DNA of 64,000 bases, taken from NCBI RefSeq assembly GCF_033118175.1, contig NW_026870963.1, forward strand, positions 744,001 to 808,000. Direction: 5' to 3'. Position 1 is the stretch's first letter. Every line of letters starts with the position of its first letter. This DNA is from Dama dama. Lineage: Eukaryota > Chordata > Mammalia > Artiodactyla > Cervidae. The notes below the pieces were generated by a model, which had not been told where the DNA came from, made no database searches, and saw only the letters and a list, made by a program, of their open reading frames with translations. Below are positions 46,323-59,500 of the stretch, in pieces. The position numbers and the translations under genes are program-made.

Positions 46323-48978
46323 AAAAGGTGTCAAAAATATGAGGAGCATGAATCGGTCTGAAAAATAGGAAGAGCATGAAGCTGTGTTCAAAAACATGAA
46401 GAGCCTGAAAATGTGTGAAAAATATGAAGAGCTTCAAAAGGTGTGAAAAATATGAGGAGCATGAAACGGCCTGAAAAATAGGAGGAGCATGAAGTGGTGT
46501 TCAAAAACATGAAGAGCCTGAAAAGGTGTGAAAAATATGAAGAGCTCCAAAAGGTGTCAAAAATATGATGAGCATGAAAAGGTCTGAAAAATAGGAGGAG
46601 CATGAAGCGGTATTGAAAAACATGAAGAGCCTGAAATCCTGTGAAAAATATGAAGAGCTTCAAAAGGTGTCAAAAATGAGATGAGCATGAAACGGTCTGA
46701 AAGATAGGAGGAGCATGAAGCGGGATTGAAAAACATAAACATCCTGAAAAGGTAGGAAAATTATAAAAAGCTTCAAAACCTGTCAAAAATATGAGGAGCA
46801 TGAAACGGTCTGAAAAATAGCAGAAGCATGAAGCGGTGTTGAAAAACATGAAGAGTCTGAAAACGTGTGAAAGTATGAAGAGCTTCAAAAATATGAAAAA
46901 TATGTAGAGCTTCAAAAGGTGTGAAAAATATGAAGAGCTTCAAAAGGTGTCAAAAATATTAGGAGAATGAAATGGTCTGCAAAATAGGAGGAGCATGAAA
47001 TGGTGTTCAAAATCATGAAGAGCATGGAAAGGTGTGAAAAATATGAAGATCTTCAAAAGGTGTCAAAAATATGAGGAGCAAGAAACGGTCTGAAAAATAA
47101 GAGTGGCATTAAAAGGTTTTCAAAAATATGAGGAGCAAGAAACGGTCTGAAAAATAAGAGGAGCATTAAACGGTGTTCAAAAACATGAAGAGCCTGGAAA
47201 GGTGTGAAAAATATGAAGAGCTTCAAAAGGTGTCAAAAATATGAGGAGCATGAAACGGTCTGAAAAATAGGAGGAGCATGAAGTGGTGTTGAAAAAAATG
47301 AAGAGCCTGAAAAAGGTGTGAAAATTATGAGGAGAATGAAACGGTCTGAAAAATAGGAGGAGCATGAAACGGTCTGAAAAATAGGAGGAGCATGAAGTGG
47401 TGTTCAAAAACATGAAGAGCCTGAAAAGGTGTGAAATATATGAAGAGCTTCAAAAGGTGTCAAAAATATGTGGAGCACGAAACGGTCTGAAAAATAAGAG
47501 GAGCATGAAGTGGTGTTGAAAAATATGAAGAGCTTCTAAAATTGTCAAAAATATCAGGAGCATGAAACGGTCTGAAAAATAGGAGGAGCATGAAGCAGTG
47601 TTCAAAAACATGAAGAGCCTGAAAAGGTGTGAAATATATGAAAAGCTTCAAAGTTTTCAAAAATATGAGGAGCATGAAACGGTGTGAAAAATAGGAGGAG
47701 TATGAAACGCTCTTTAAAAATATGAAGAGCCTGGAAAGGTGTGAAAAATATGAAGAGCTTCAAAAGGAGTGAAATAAATGAGGAGCATGAAACAGTCTGA
47801 AAAATAGCAGGAGCATGAAGCGGTGTTCAAAAATATGAAGAGACTGAAAAGGTGTGAAAAATATGAAGAGCTTCAAAAGGTGTCAAAAATATGAGGAGCA
47901 TGAAACGGTCTGAAAAATATGAGGAGCATGAAATGGTATTCAAAACCATGAAGATCCTGAAAAGGTCTGAAAAATATGAAGAGCCTCAAAACGTGTCAAA
48001 ATATGAGGAGTATGATACGGTCTGAAAAATAGGAGGAGCATGAAGCGGTGTTCAAAAACATGAAGAGACTGAAAACGTGTGAAAAAAATGAAGAGCCTCA
48101 AAAGGTGTGAAAAATATGAAGAGCTTCAAAAGGTGTCAAAAATGAGATGAGCATGAAACGGTCTGAAAAATAGGAGGAGCATGAAGTGGTATTGAAAAAC
48201 ATGAAGAGCCTGAACAGGTTGAAATATATGAAGAGCTTCAAAAGGTGTCAAAAAAAGGAGGAGCATGAAACCGTCTGAAAAATAGTAGGAGCATGAAGCG
48301 GTGTTCAAAAACATGAAGAGCCTTAAAAGGTGTGAAAAATATGAAGAACTTCAAAAGGATTGAAATGCATGAGGACCATGTAACGGTCTGAAAAATAGGA
48401 AGAGCATGAAGCGGTGTTGAAAAACATGAAGAGCCTGAAAAGGTGTGAAATATATGAAGAGCTTCAAAAGGTGTCAAAAATATGAGGAGCATGAAGCGGT
48501 CTCAAAAATATGAGGAGCATGAAGCGGTGTTGAAAATCATGAAGAGCTTCAAAAGGTGACAAAAATATGAAGAGCTTCGAATGGTGTCAAAAATAGTATG
48601 AGCATGAAACGGTCTGAAAAATAGGAGGAGCATGAAGAGGTGTTGAAAAACATGATGAGCTTGAAAAGGTGTCAAAAACAGTAGGAGCTTCAAAAGGTGT
48701 CAAAAATATGAGGAGCATGAAACGGTCTGAAAAATAGGAGGAGCATGAAGCGGTGTTGAAAAACATGAAGAGCCTAAAAAAGGTGTGAAAAATATGAAGA
48801 GCTTCAAAAGGTGTCCAAAATATGAGGAGCATGAAACGGTCTGAAAAATAGGAGGAGAATTGTAGCGTTGTTCAAAAACTTGAAGAGCCTGAAATGGTGT
48901 CAAAAATATGAAGAGTTTCAAAAGCTGTCAAAAATATGAGGAGCATGAAACGTTCTGAAAAATAGGAGGAGCATGAAG
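46323..48978. repeat. Truncated older copy (J0) of the 6,372-bp unit
   Basis: Matches 51,956-54,600 at offsets of 5,633 bp (46,557 to 52,190; 47,177 to 52,810; 48,126 to 53,759), then 5,746 bp (48,502 to 54,248). The step of 113 bp corresponds to one monomer present at about 54,001-54,113 and absent here. After about 48,856 the match jumps to 55,900 (offset 7,044 bp), so 1,298 bp of the unit are missing. A few base differences from the full copies (for example GAAACGCTC against GAAACGGTC near 47,708) suggest that it split off before the two full copies separated. Confidence 0.92.
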
Positions 48979-50162
48979 CTGTTTTGAAAAAGATGAAGAG
49001 CCTGAAAACGTGTGAAAATATGAAGAGCTTCAAAAGGTGTCAAAAATGAGATGAGCATGAAACGGTCTGAAAAATAGGAGGAGCAAGAAGCGGTGTTCAA
49101 AAACATGAAGAGCCTGAAAAGTTGTGAAATATATGAAGAGCTTCAAAAGGTGTGAAATACATGAGGAGCATGAAACTCTCTGAAAAATAGGAGGAGCATG
49201 AATTGGTGTTCAAAACATGAAGAGCCTGAAAAGTTGTGAAATATAAGAAGAGATTCAAAAAGTGTGAAAAATATGAAGAGCTTCAAAAGGTGTCAAAAAT
49301 GAGATGAGCATGAAACGGTCTGAAAGAGAGGAGGAGCATGAAGCGTTGTAGAAAAAAATGAAGAGTCTGAAAAGGTGTTAAATATATGAAGAGCTTCAAA
49401 AGTTGTCAAAAATGAGATGAGCATGAAACGGTCTGAAAAATAGGACGAGCATGAAGCAGTGTTGCAAAACATGAAGAGCCTGAAAAGTTGTGAAAAATAT
49501 GAAGAGCTTCAAAAGGTGTGAAAAATATGAGGAGAATGACACGGTCTGAAAAATAGGAGGAACATGAAGCGGTGTTGAAAAACATGAAGAGCCTGAAAAG
49601 GTGTGAAAAATATGAAGAGCTTCAAAAATATGAAAAATATGAGGAGCTTCAAAAGGTGTGAAAAATATGAGGAACATGAAATGATCTGAAAAATAGGAGG
49701 AGCATGAAACGGTTTTCAAAACATGAAGAGCCTGAAAAGTTGTGAAATATAAGAAGAGATTCAAAAAATGTGAAAAATATGAAGAGCTTCAAAAGGTGTC
49801 AAAAATGAGATGAGCATGAAACGGTCTGAAAGAGAGGAGGAGCATGAAGCGTTGTAGAAAAAAATGAAGAGTCTGAAAAGGTGTTAAATATATGAAGAGC
49901 TTCAAAAGTTGTCAAAAATATGAGGAGCATGATACGGTCTGAAAAAGAGGAGGAACATGAAGCGGTGTTGAAAAACATGAAGAGCCTGAAAAAGTGTGAA
50001 AAATATGAAGAGCTTCAAAAGGTGTCAAAATTATGACGAGCATGAAATGGTCTGAAAAATAGGCGGAGCATGAAACGGTGTTCAAACATGAAGAGCCTGA
50101 AAAGGTGTGAAAAATATGAAGGGCTTCAAAAGGTGTGAAAAATATGAAGAACTTCAAAAGCT
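48979..50162. repeat. Spacer monomers with a 506-bp duplication
   Basis: Between J0 and the first full 6,372-bp copy. About 49,230-49,420 recurs at 49,736-49,926 (offset 506 bp; GAAATATAAGAAGAGATTC, GAAAGAGAGGAGG, GCGTTGTAGAAAAAAATG, GGTGTTAAATATATG). A compressed element CTTCAAAAATATGAAAAATATG lies at about 49,620. The rest is ordinary monomers. Confidence 0.85.
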
Positions 50163-53100
50163 GTCAAAAATGAGATGAGCATGAAACGGTCTGAAAAATG
50201 TGAGGAGCATGAAGTGGTGTTGAAAACATGAAAAGCCTGAAAACGTGTGAAAAATATGAAGAGCTTCAAAAGGTGTCAAAAATGAGATGAGCATGAAAGG
50301 GTCTGAAAAATAGGAGTAGCATGGAACGGTGTTCAAAAACATGAAGAGCCACTACAATGTGAAAAATATGAAGAGCTTCAAAAGCTGTCAAATATATGAG
50401 GAGCATCAAACGGTCTAAAAAATAGGAGGAGCATGAAGTGGTGTTGAAAAACATGAAGAGCCTGATAATGTGTGAAAAATATGAAGAGCTTCAAAAGGTG
50501 TCAAAAATATGAGGAGCTGGAAACGGTCTGAAAAATGGGAGGAGCATGAAGTGGTGTTGAAAAACATGCAGAGCCTGAAAAGGTGTGAAATATATGAAGA
50601 GCTTCAAAAGGTGCGAAATATAGGAGGAGCATGAAACGGTCTGAAAAATAGGAGGAGTATAAAGCGATGTTCAATAACATGAAGAGCCTGAAAAGGTGTG
50701 AAAAATATGAAGAGCTTCAAAAGGTGTGAAAAATAGGAGGAAAGGAAGCATTGTTCAAAAACATGAAGAGCCTGAAAATGTGTGAAAAATATGAAGAGCC
50801 TGAAAAGGTGTCATAAAATGAGGAGCATGAAACGGTCTGAAAAAGAGGAGGATCATGAAGCGGTGTTGAAAAACATGAAGAGCCTGAAAACGTGTGAAAA
50901 ATAAGAAGAGCTTCAAAAGGTGTGAAAAATATGAATAGCTACAAAAGGTGTCAAAAAACAGATGAGCATGAAACGGTCTGAACAATAGGAGGAGCTTGAA
51001 GCTGTACTCAAAATCATGAAGAGCCTGAGAAGGCGTGAAAAATATGAAGAGCTTCAAAAGGTGTGAAAAATATGAGGAGCATGAAACGGTCTGAAAAATA
51101 GGAGGAACATGAAGTGGTGTTCAATAATATGAAGAGCCTGAAAAGGTGTGAAAAATATGACGAGCTTCCAAAGTTGTCAAAAATATGAGGAGCATGAAAA
51201 GGTCTGAAAAATAGGAGCATGAAGCGGTGTTCAATAATATGAAGAGCCTGAAAAGGTGTGAAAAATATGAAGAGCTCCAAAAGTTGTCAAAAATATGAGG
51301 AGCATGAAACGGTCTGAAAAATTGGAGGAGCATGAAGCGGTGTTCAAAAATACGGAGAGCCTGAAAGGTAAGAAAAATATGAAGAGCTTCAAAAGGTGTC
51401 AAAAATATGAGGAGCATGAAACGGTCTGAAAAATAGGAGCAGCATGAAATGGTGTTCAGAAACATGTAGAGCCTGAAAAGGTGTGAAAAATATGAAGAGC
51501 TTCAAAAGGTTTCAAAAATATGAGGAGCATAAAACGATCTGAAAAATAGGAGCAGCATGAAGCTGTGCTCAAATACATGAAGAGCCTGAAAAAGTGTGAA
51601 AAATATGAAGAGCTTCAAAAGGTGTCAATAATAAGAGGTGCATGAAACAGTCTGAAAAATAGGATGAGCATGAAGCGGTGTTGAAAAACATGAAGAACCT
51701 GAAAAGTTGTGAGAAATATGAAGAGCTTCAACAGGTGTCAAAAATATGAGGAGCATGAAACTCTCTGAAAAAGAGGAGGAGCATGAAGCGGTGTTGAAAA
51801 ACATGAAGAGCCTGAAAAGTAGTGAAAAATATGAAGAGCTTCTAAAGGTGTCAAAATATGAGGAGCAATGTAACGGTCTTAAAAATACGAGGAGCATGAT
51901 GTGATGTTAAAAAACATGAATAGCCTGAAAATGTGTGAAAAATATGAAGAGCTTCAAACGGTGTCAAAAATATGAGGAGCATGAAACGGTCTGAAAAATA
52001 GGAAGAGCATGAAGCTGTGTTCAAAAACATGAAGAGCCTGAAAATGTGTGAAAAATATGAAGAGCTTCAAAAGGTGTGAAAAATATGAGGAGCATGAAAC
52101 GGCCTGAAAAATAGGAGGAGCATGAAGTGGTGTTCAAAAACATGAAGAGCCTGAAAAGGTGTGAAAAATATGAAGAGCTTCAAAAGGTGTCAAAAATATG
52201 ATGAGCATGAAAAGGTCTGAAAAATAGGAGGAGCATGAAGCGGTATTGAAAAACATGAAGAGCCTGAAATCCTGTGAAAAATATGAAGAGCTTCAAAAGG
52301 TGTCAAAAATGAGATGAGCATGAAACGGTCTGAAAGATAGGAGGAGCATGAAGCGGGATTGAAAAACATAAACATCCTGAAAAGGTAGGAAAATTATAAA
52401 AAGCTTCAAAACCTGTCAAAAATATGAGGAGCATGAAACGGTCTGAAAAATAGCAGAAGCATGAAGCGGTGTTGAAAAACATGAAGAGTCTGAAAACGTG
52501 TGAAAGTATGAAGAGCTTCAAAAATATGAAAAATATGTAGAGCTTCAAAAGGTGTGAAAAATATGAAGAGCTTCAAAAGGTGTCAAAAATATTAGGAGAA
52601 TGAAATGGTCTGCAAAATAGGAGGAGCATGAAATGGTGTTCAAAATCATGAAGAGCATGGAAAGGTGTGAAAAATATGAAGATCTTCAAAAGGTGTCAAA
52701 AATATGAGGAGCAAGAAACGGTCTGAAAAATAAGAGTGGCATTAAAAGGTTTTCAAAAATATGAGGAGCAAGAAACGGTCTGAAAAATAAGAGGAGCATT
52801 AAACGGTGTTCAAAAACATGAAGAGCCTGGAAAGGTGTGAAAAATATGAAGAGCTTCAAAAGGTGTCAAAAATATGAGGAGCATGAAACGGTCTGAAAAA
52901 TAGGAGGAGCATGAAGTGGTGTTGAAAAAAATGAAGAGCCTGAAAAAGGTGTGAAAATTATGAGGAGAATGAAACGGTCTGAAAAATAGGAGGAGCATGA
53001 AACGGTCTGAAAAATAGGAGGAGCATGAAGTGGTGTTCAAAAACATGAAGAGCCTGAAAAGGTGTGAAATATATGAAGAGCTTCAAAAGGTGTCAAAAAT

Positions 53101-56100
53101 ATGTGGAGCACGAAACGGTCTGAAAAATAAGAGGAGCATGAAGTGGTGTTGAAAAATATGAAGAGCTTCTAAAATTGTCAAAAATATCAGGAGCATGAAA
53201 CGGTCTGAAAAATAGGAGGAGCATGAAGCAGTGTTCAAAAACATGAAGAGCCTGAAAAGGTGTGAAATATATGAAAAGCTTCAAAGTTTTCAAAAATATG
53301 AGGAGCATGAAACGGTGTGAAAAATAGGAGGAGTATGAAACGGTCTTTAAAAATATGAAGAGCCTGGAAAGGTGTGAAAAATATGAAGAGCTTCAAAAGG
53401 AGTGAAATAAATGAGGAGCATGAAACAGTCTGAAAAATAGCAGGAGCATGAAGCGGTGTTCAAAAATATGAAGAGACTGAAAAGGTGTGAAAAATATGAA
53501 GAGCTTCAAAAGGTGTCAAAAATATGAGGAGCATGAAACGGTCTGAAAAATAGGAGGAGCATGAAATGGTATTCAAAACCATGAAGATCCTGAAAAGGTC
53601 TGAAAAATATGAAGAGCCTCAAAACGTGTCAAAATATGAGGAGTATGATACGGTCTGAAAAATAGGAGGAGCATGAAGCGGTGTTCAAAAACATGAAGAG
53701 ACTGAAAACGTGTGAAAAAAATGAAGAGCCTCAAAAGGTGTGAAAAATATGAAGAGCTTCAAAAGGTGTCAAAAATGAGATGAGCATGAAACGGTCTGAA
53801 AAATAGGAGGAGCATGAAGTGGTATTGAAAAACATGAAGAGCCTGAACAGGTTGAAATATATGAAGAGCTTCAAAAGGTGTCAAAAAAAGGAGGAGCATG
53901 AAACCGTCTGAAAAATAGTAGGAGCATGAAGCGGTGTTCAAAAACATGAAGAGCCTTAAAAGGTGTGAAAAATATGAAGAACTTCAAAAGGATTGAAATG
54001 CATGAGGACCATTTAACGGTCTGAAAAAAAGGAGGAGCAGGAAGCGGTGTTCAAAAACATGAAGAGCCTGAAATGGTGGGAAAAATATGAAGAACTTCAA
54101 AAGGATTGAAATGCATGAGGACCATGTAACGGTCTGAAAAATAGGAAGAGCATGAAGCGGTGTTGAAAAACATGAAGAGCCTGAAAAGGTGTGAAATATA
54201 TGAAGAGCTTCAAAAGGTGTCAAAAATATGAGGAGCATGAAACGGTCTCAAAAATATGAGGAGCATGAAGCGGTGTTGAAAATCATGAAGAGCTTCAAAA
54301 GGTGACAAAAATATGAAGAGCTTCGAATGGTGTCAAAAATAGTATGAGCATGAAACGGTCTGAAAAATAGGAGGAGCATGAAGAGGTGTTGAAAAACATG
54401 ATGAGCTTGAAAAGGTGTCAAAAATAGTAGGAGCTTCAAAAGGTGTCAAAAATATGAGGAGCATGAAACGGTCTGAAAAATAGGAGGAGCATGAAGCGGT
54501 GTTGAAAAACATGAAGAACCTAAAAAAGGTGTGAAAAATATGAAGAGCTTCAAAAGGTGTCCAAAATATGAGGAGCATGAAACGGTCTGAAAAATAGGAG
54601 GAGCATGAAGCAGTCTTCAAAAACATGAAGAGTTTGAAAAAGTGTGAAATATATGAAGAGCTTCAAAAGGTGTCAAAAATAGGAGGAGAATGAAACAGTC
54701 TGAAAAAAAGCAGGAGCATGAAGCGGTGTTGAAAAACATGAAGAGCCTGAAAAGGTGTGAAAAATATGAAGAGCTTCAAACGGTGTGAAATACATGAGGA
54801 GCATGAAACGGTCTGAAAAATAGGAGGAACATGAAGCGCTGTTCAAAAATATGAAGAGCCTGAAAATTTGTGAAAACTATGAAGAGCTTCAGAAGGTGTC
54901 AAAAATGAGATGAGCATGAAACGTCTGAAAAATAGGAGGAGCATGAAGTGGTGTTGAAAAACATTAAGAGCCTGAAAATATGTGAAATATATGAAGAGCT
55001 TGAAAACTTTTCAGAAATGAGAGGAGCATGAAACTGTCTGAAAAACAGGAAGAGCATGAAGCAGTGTTGAAAAACGTGAAGAGCCTGAAAAGGTGTGAAA
55101 AATATGAAGAGCTTCAAAAGGTGTGAAAAATATGAAGAGCTTCAAAAGCTGTCAAAAATGAGATGAACATGAAACGGTCTGAGAAATAGGAGAAGCATGA
55201 AGTGGTGTTGAAAAACATGAAGAGCATGAAAAAGTGTGAAATATATGAAGAGCTTCAAAAGGTGTGAAATATATGAAGAGCTTCAAAAGGTGTCAAAATA
55301 TGAGGAGCATGAAACGGTCTGAAAAATAGGAGGAGCATTGTAACATTGTTCAAAAACATGAAGAGCCTGAAAAGGTGTGAACAATATGAAGAGCTTCAAA
55401 AGGTGTCAAAAATATGAGGAGCATGAAACGGTCTGAAAAATAGGAGGAGCATGAAGTGGTGTTGAAAAACATGAAGAACCTGAAAAGGTGTGAAAAATAT
55501 GAAGAGCTTCAAAAGGTGTCAAATATATGAGGAGGATGAAACGGTCTGAAAAATAGGAGGAGCATGAAGTGGTGTTGAAAAACATGAAGAGACTGAGAAG
55601 GTGTGAAAAATATGAAGAGCTTCAAAAGGTGTCAAAAATATGAGGTGCATGAAACGGTCTGAAAAATAGGAGGAGCATGAAGCGGTGTTGAAAAACATGA
55701 AGAGCCTGAAAAGGTGTGAAAAATATGAAGAGCTTCAAAAGGTTTCAAAAATATGAGGAGCATGAAACGGTCTGAAAAATATTAGGAGCATAAAACGGTG
55801 TTCAAAAACATGAGGAGCCTGAAAAGGTGTGAAAAATATGAAAAGCTTCAAAAGGTTTTAAAAATATGAGGAGCATGAAACGGTCTGAAAAATAGGAGGA
55901 GAATTGTAGCGTTGTTCAAAAACTTGAAGAGCCTGAAATGGTGTCAAAAATATGAAGAGTTTCAAAAGCTGTCAAAAATATGAGGAGCATGAAACGTTCT
56001 GAAAAATAGGAGGAGCATGAAGCGGTGTAGAAAAACATGAAGAGCCTGAAATGTTGTGAAAAATATGAAGAGCTACAAAAGGTGTCAAAAATATGAGGAG

Positions 56101-56534
56101 CATGAAACGGTCTGAAAAATAGGAGGATCATGAAGCGGTGTAGAAAAACATGAAGAGCCTGAACAGGTGTGAAAAATATGAAGAGCTTCAAGAGGTGTGA
56201 AAAATATGAGGAGCATGAAATGGTCTGAAAAATAGGAGGAGCAGAAGTGGTGTTGAAAATCATGAAGAGCCTGAAAAGGTGTGTAAAATATGAAGAGCTT
56301 CAAAAGGTGTCAAAAATTTGAGGAGTATGAAACGGTCTGAAAAATAGGAGCAGCATGAAACGCTGTTCAAAAACATGAAGAGCCTGAAAAGGTGTGAAAA
56401 CTATGAAGAGCTTCAAACGGTGTGAAATACATGAGGAGCATGAAACGGTCTGAAAAATAGGAGGAGCATGAAGCGGTGTTCAAAAATATGAAGAGCCTGA
56501 ATATTTGTGAAAACTATGAAGAGCTTCAGAAGGT
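50163..56534. repeat. 6,372-bp higher-order unit, copy 1 (J1)
   Basis: Full copy of the largest unit in the window, 56.4 monomers long. All variants compared fall at exactly +6,372 bp in copy 2 across the whole length (50,266, 50,755, 51,121, 51,625, 52,190, 53,093, 54,248, 54,899 and 55,916 map to 56,638, 57,127, 57,493, 57,997, 58,562, 59,465, 60,620, 61,271 and 62,288). The left boundary is fuzzy within about 40 bp, because two differences near 50,189 and 50,199 lie at the edge. Confidence 0.95.
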
Positions 56535-59500
56535 GTCAAAAATGAGATGAGCATGAAACGTTCTGAAAAATATGAGGAGCATGAAGTGGTGTTGAAAACA
56601 TGAAAAGCCTGAAAACGTGTGAAAAATATGAAGAGCTTCAAAAGGTGTCAAAAATGAGATGAGCATGAAAGGGTCTGAAAAATAGGAGTAGCATGGAACG
56701 GTGTTCAAAAACATGAAGAGCCACTACAATGTGAAAAATATGAAGAGCTTCAAAAGCTGTCAAATATATGAGGAGCATCAAACGGTCTAAAAAATAGGAG
56801 GAGCATGAAGTGGTGTTGAAAAACATGAAGAGCCTGATAATGTGTGAAAAATATGAAGAGCTTCAAAAGGTGTCAAAAATATGAGGAGCTGGAAACGGTC
56901 TGAAAAATGGGAGGAGCATGAAGTGGTGTTGAAAAACATGCAGAGCCTGAAAAGGTGTGAAATATATGAAGAGCTTCAAAAGGTGCGAAATATAGGAGGA
57001 GCATGAAACGGTCTGAAAAATAGGAGGAGTATAAAGCGATGTTCAATAACATGAAGAGCCTGAAAAGGTGTGAAAAATATGAAGAGCTTCAAAAGGTGTG
57101 AAAAATAGGAGGAAAGGAAGCATTGTTCAAAAACATGAAGAGCCTGAAAATGTGTGAAAAATATGAAGAGCCTGAAAAGGTGTCATAAAATGAGGAGCAT
57201 GAAACGGTCTGAAAAAGAGGAGGATCATGAAGCGGTGTTGAAAAACATGAAGAGCCTGAAAACGTGTGAAAAATAAGAAGAGCTTCAAAAGGTGTGAAAA
57301 ATATGAATAGCTACAAAAGGTGTCAAAAAACAGATGAGCATGAAACGGTCTGAACAATAGGAGGAGCTTGAAGCTGTACTCAAAATCATGAAGAGCCTGA
57401 GAAGGCGTGAAAAATATGAAGAGCTTCAAAAGGTGTGAAAAATATGAGGAGCATGAAACGGTCTGAAAAATAGGAGGAACATGAAGTGGTGTTCAATAAT
57501 ATGAAGAGCCTGAAAAGGTGTGAAAAATATGACGAGCTTCCAAAGTTGTCAAAAATATGAGGAGCATGAAAAGGTCTGAAAAATAGGAGCATGAAGCGGT
57601 GTTCAATAATATGAAGAGCCTGAAAAGGTGTGAAAAATATGAAGAGCTCCAAAAGTTGTCAAAAATATGAGGAGCATGAAACGGTCTGAAAAATTGGAGG
57701 AGCATGAAGCGGTGTTCAAAAATACGGAGAGCCTGAAAGGTAAGAAAAATATGAAGAGCTTCAAAAGGTGTCAAAAATATGAGGAGCATGAAACGGTCTG
57801 AAAAATAGGAGCAGCATGAAATGGTGTTCAGAAACATGTAGAGCCTGAAAAGGTGTGAAAAATATGAAGAGCTTCAAAAGGTTTCAAAAATATGAGGAGC
57901 ATAAAACGATCTGAAAAATAGGAGCAGCATGAAGCTGTGCTCAAATACATGAAGAGCCTGAAAAAGTGTGAAAAATATGAAGAGCTTCAAAAGGTGTCAA
58001 TAATAAGAGGTGCATGAAACAGTCTGAAAAATAGGATGAGCATGAAGCGGTGTTGAAAAACATGAAGAACCTGAAAAGTTGTGAGAAATATGAAGAGCTT
58101 CAACAGGTGTCAAAAATATGAGGAGCATGAAACTCTCTGAAAAAGAGGAGGAGCATGAAGCGGTGTTGAAAAACATGAAGAGCCTGAAAAGTAGTGAAAA
58201 ATATGAAGAGCTTCTAAAGGTGTCAAAATATGAGGAGCAATGTAACGGTCTTAAAAATACGAGGAGCATGATGTGATGTTAAAAAACATGAATAGCCTGA
58301 AAATGTGTGAAAAATATGAAGAGCTTCAAACGGTGTCAAAAATATGAGGAGCATGAAACGGTCTGAAAAATAGGAAGAGCATGAAGCTGTGTTCAAAAAC
58401 ATGAAGAGCCTGAAAATGTGTGAAAAATATGAAGAGCTTCAAAAGGTGTGAAAAATATGAGGAGCATGAAACGGCCTGAAAAATAGGAGGAGGATGAAGT
58501 GGTGTTCAAAAACATGAAGAGCCTGAAAAGGTGTGAAAAATATGAAGAGCTTCAAAAGGTGTCAAAAATATGATGAGCATGAAAAGGTCTGAAAAATAGG
58601 AGGAGCATGAAGCGGTATTGAAAAACATGAAGAGCCTGAAATCCTGTGAAAAATATGAAGAGCTTCAAAAGGTGTCAAAAATGAGATGAGCATGAAACGG
58701 TCTGAAAGATAGGAGGAGCATGAAGCGGGATTGAAAAACATAAACATCCTGAAAAGGTAGGAAAATTATAAAAAGCTTCAAAACCTGTCAAAAATATGAG
58801 GAGCATGAAACGGTCTGAAAAATAGCAGAAGCATGAAGCGGTGTTGAAAAACATGAAGAGTCTGAAAACGTGTGAAAGTATGAAGAGCTTCAAAAATATG
58901 AAAAATATGTAGAGCTTCAAAAGGTGTGAAAAATATGAAGAGCTTCAAAAGGTGTCAAAAATATTAGGAGAATGAAATGGTCTGCAAAATAGGAGGAGCA
59001 TGAAATGGTGTTCAAAATCATGAAGAGCATGGAAAGGTGTGAAAAATATGAAGATCTTCAAAAGGTGTCAAAAATATGAGGAGCAAGAAACGGTCTGAAA
59101 AATAAGAGTGGCATTAAAAGGTTTTCAAAAATATGAGGAGCAAGAAACGGTCTGAAAAATAAGAGGAGCATTAAACGGTGTTCAAAAACATGAAGAGCCT
59201 GGAAAGGTGTGAAAAATATGAAGAGCTTCAAAAGGTGTCAAAAATATGAGGAGCATGAAACGGTCTGAAAAATAGGAGGAGCATGAAGTGGTGTTGAAAA
59301 AAATGAAGAGCCTGAAAAAGGTGTGAAAATTATGAGGAGAATGAAACGGTCTGAAAAATAGGAGGAGCATGAAACGGTCTGAAAAATAGGAGGAGCATGA
59401 AGTGGTGTTCAAAAACATGAAGAGCCTGAAAAGGTGTGAAATATATGAAGAGCTTCAAAAGGTGTCAAAAATATGTGGAGCACGAAACGGTCTGAAAAAT

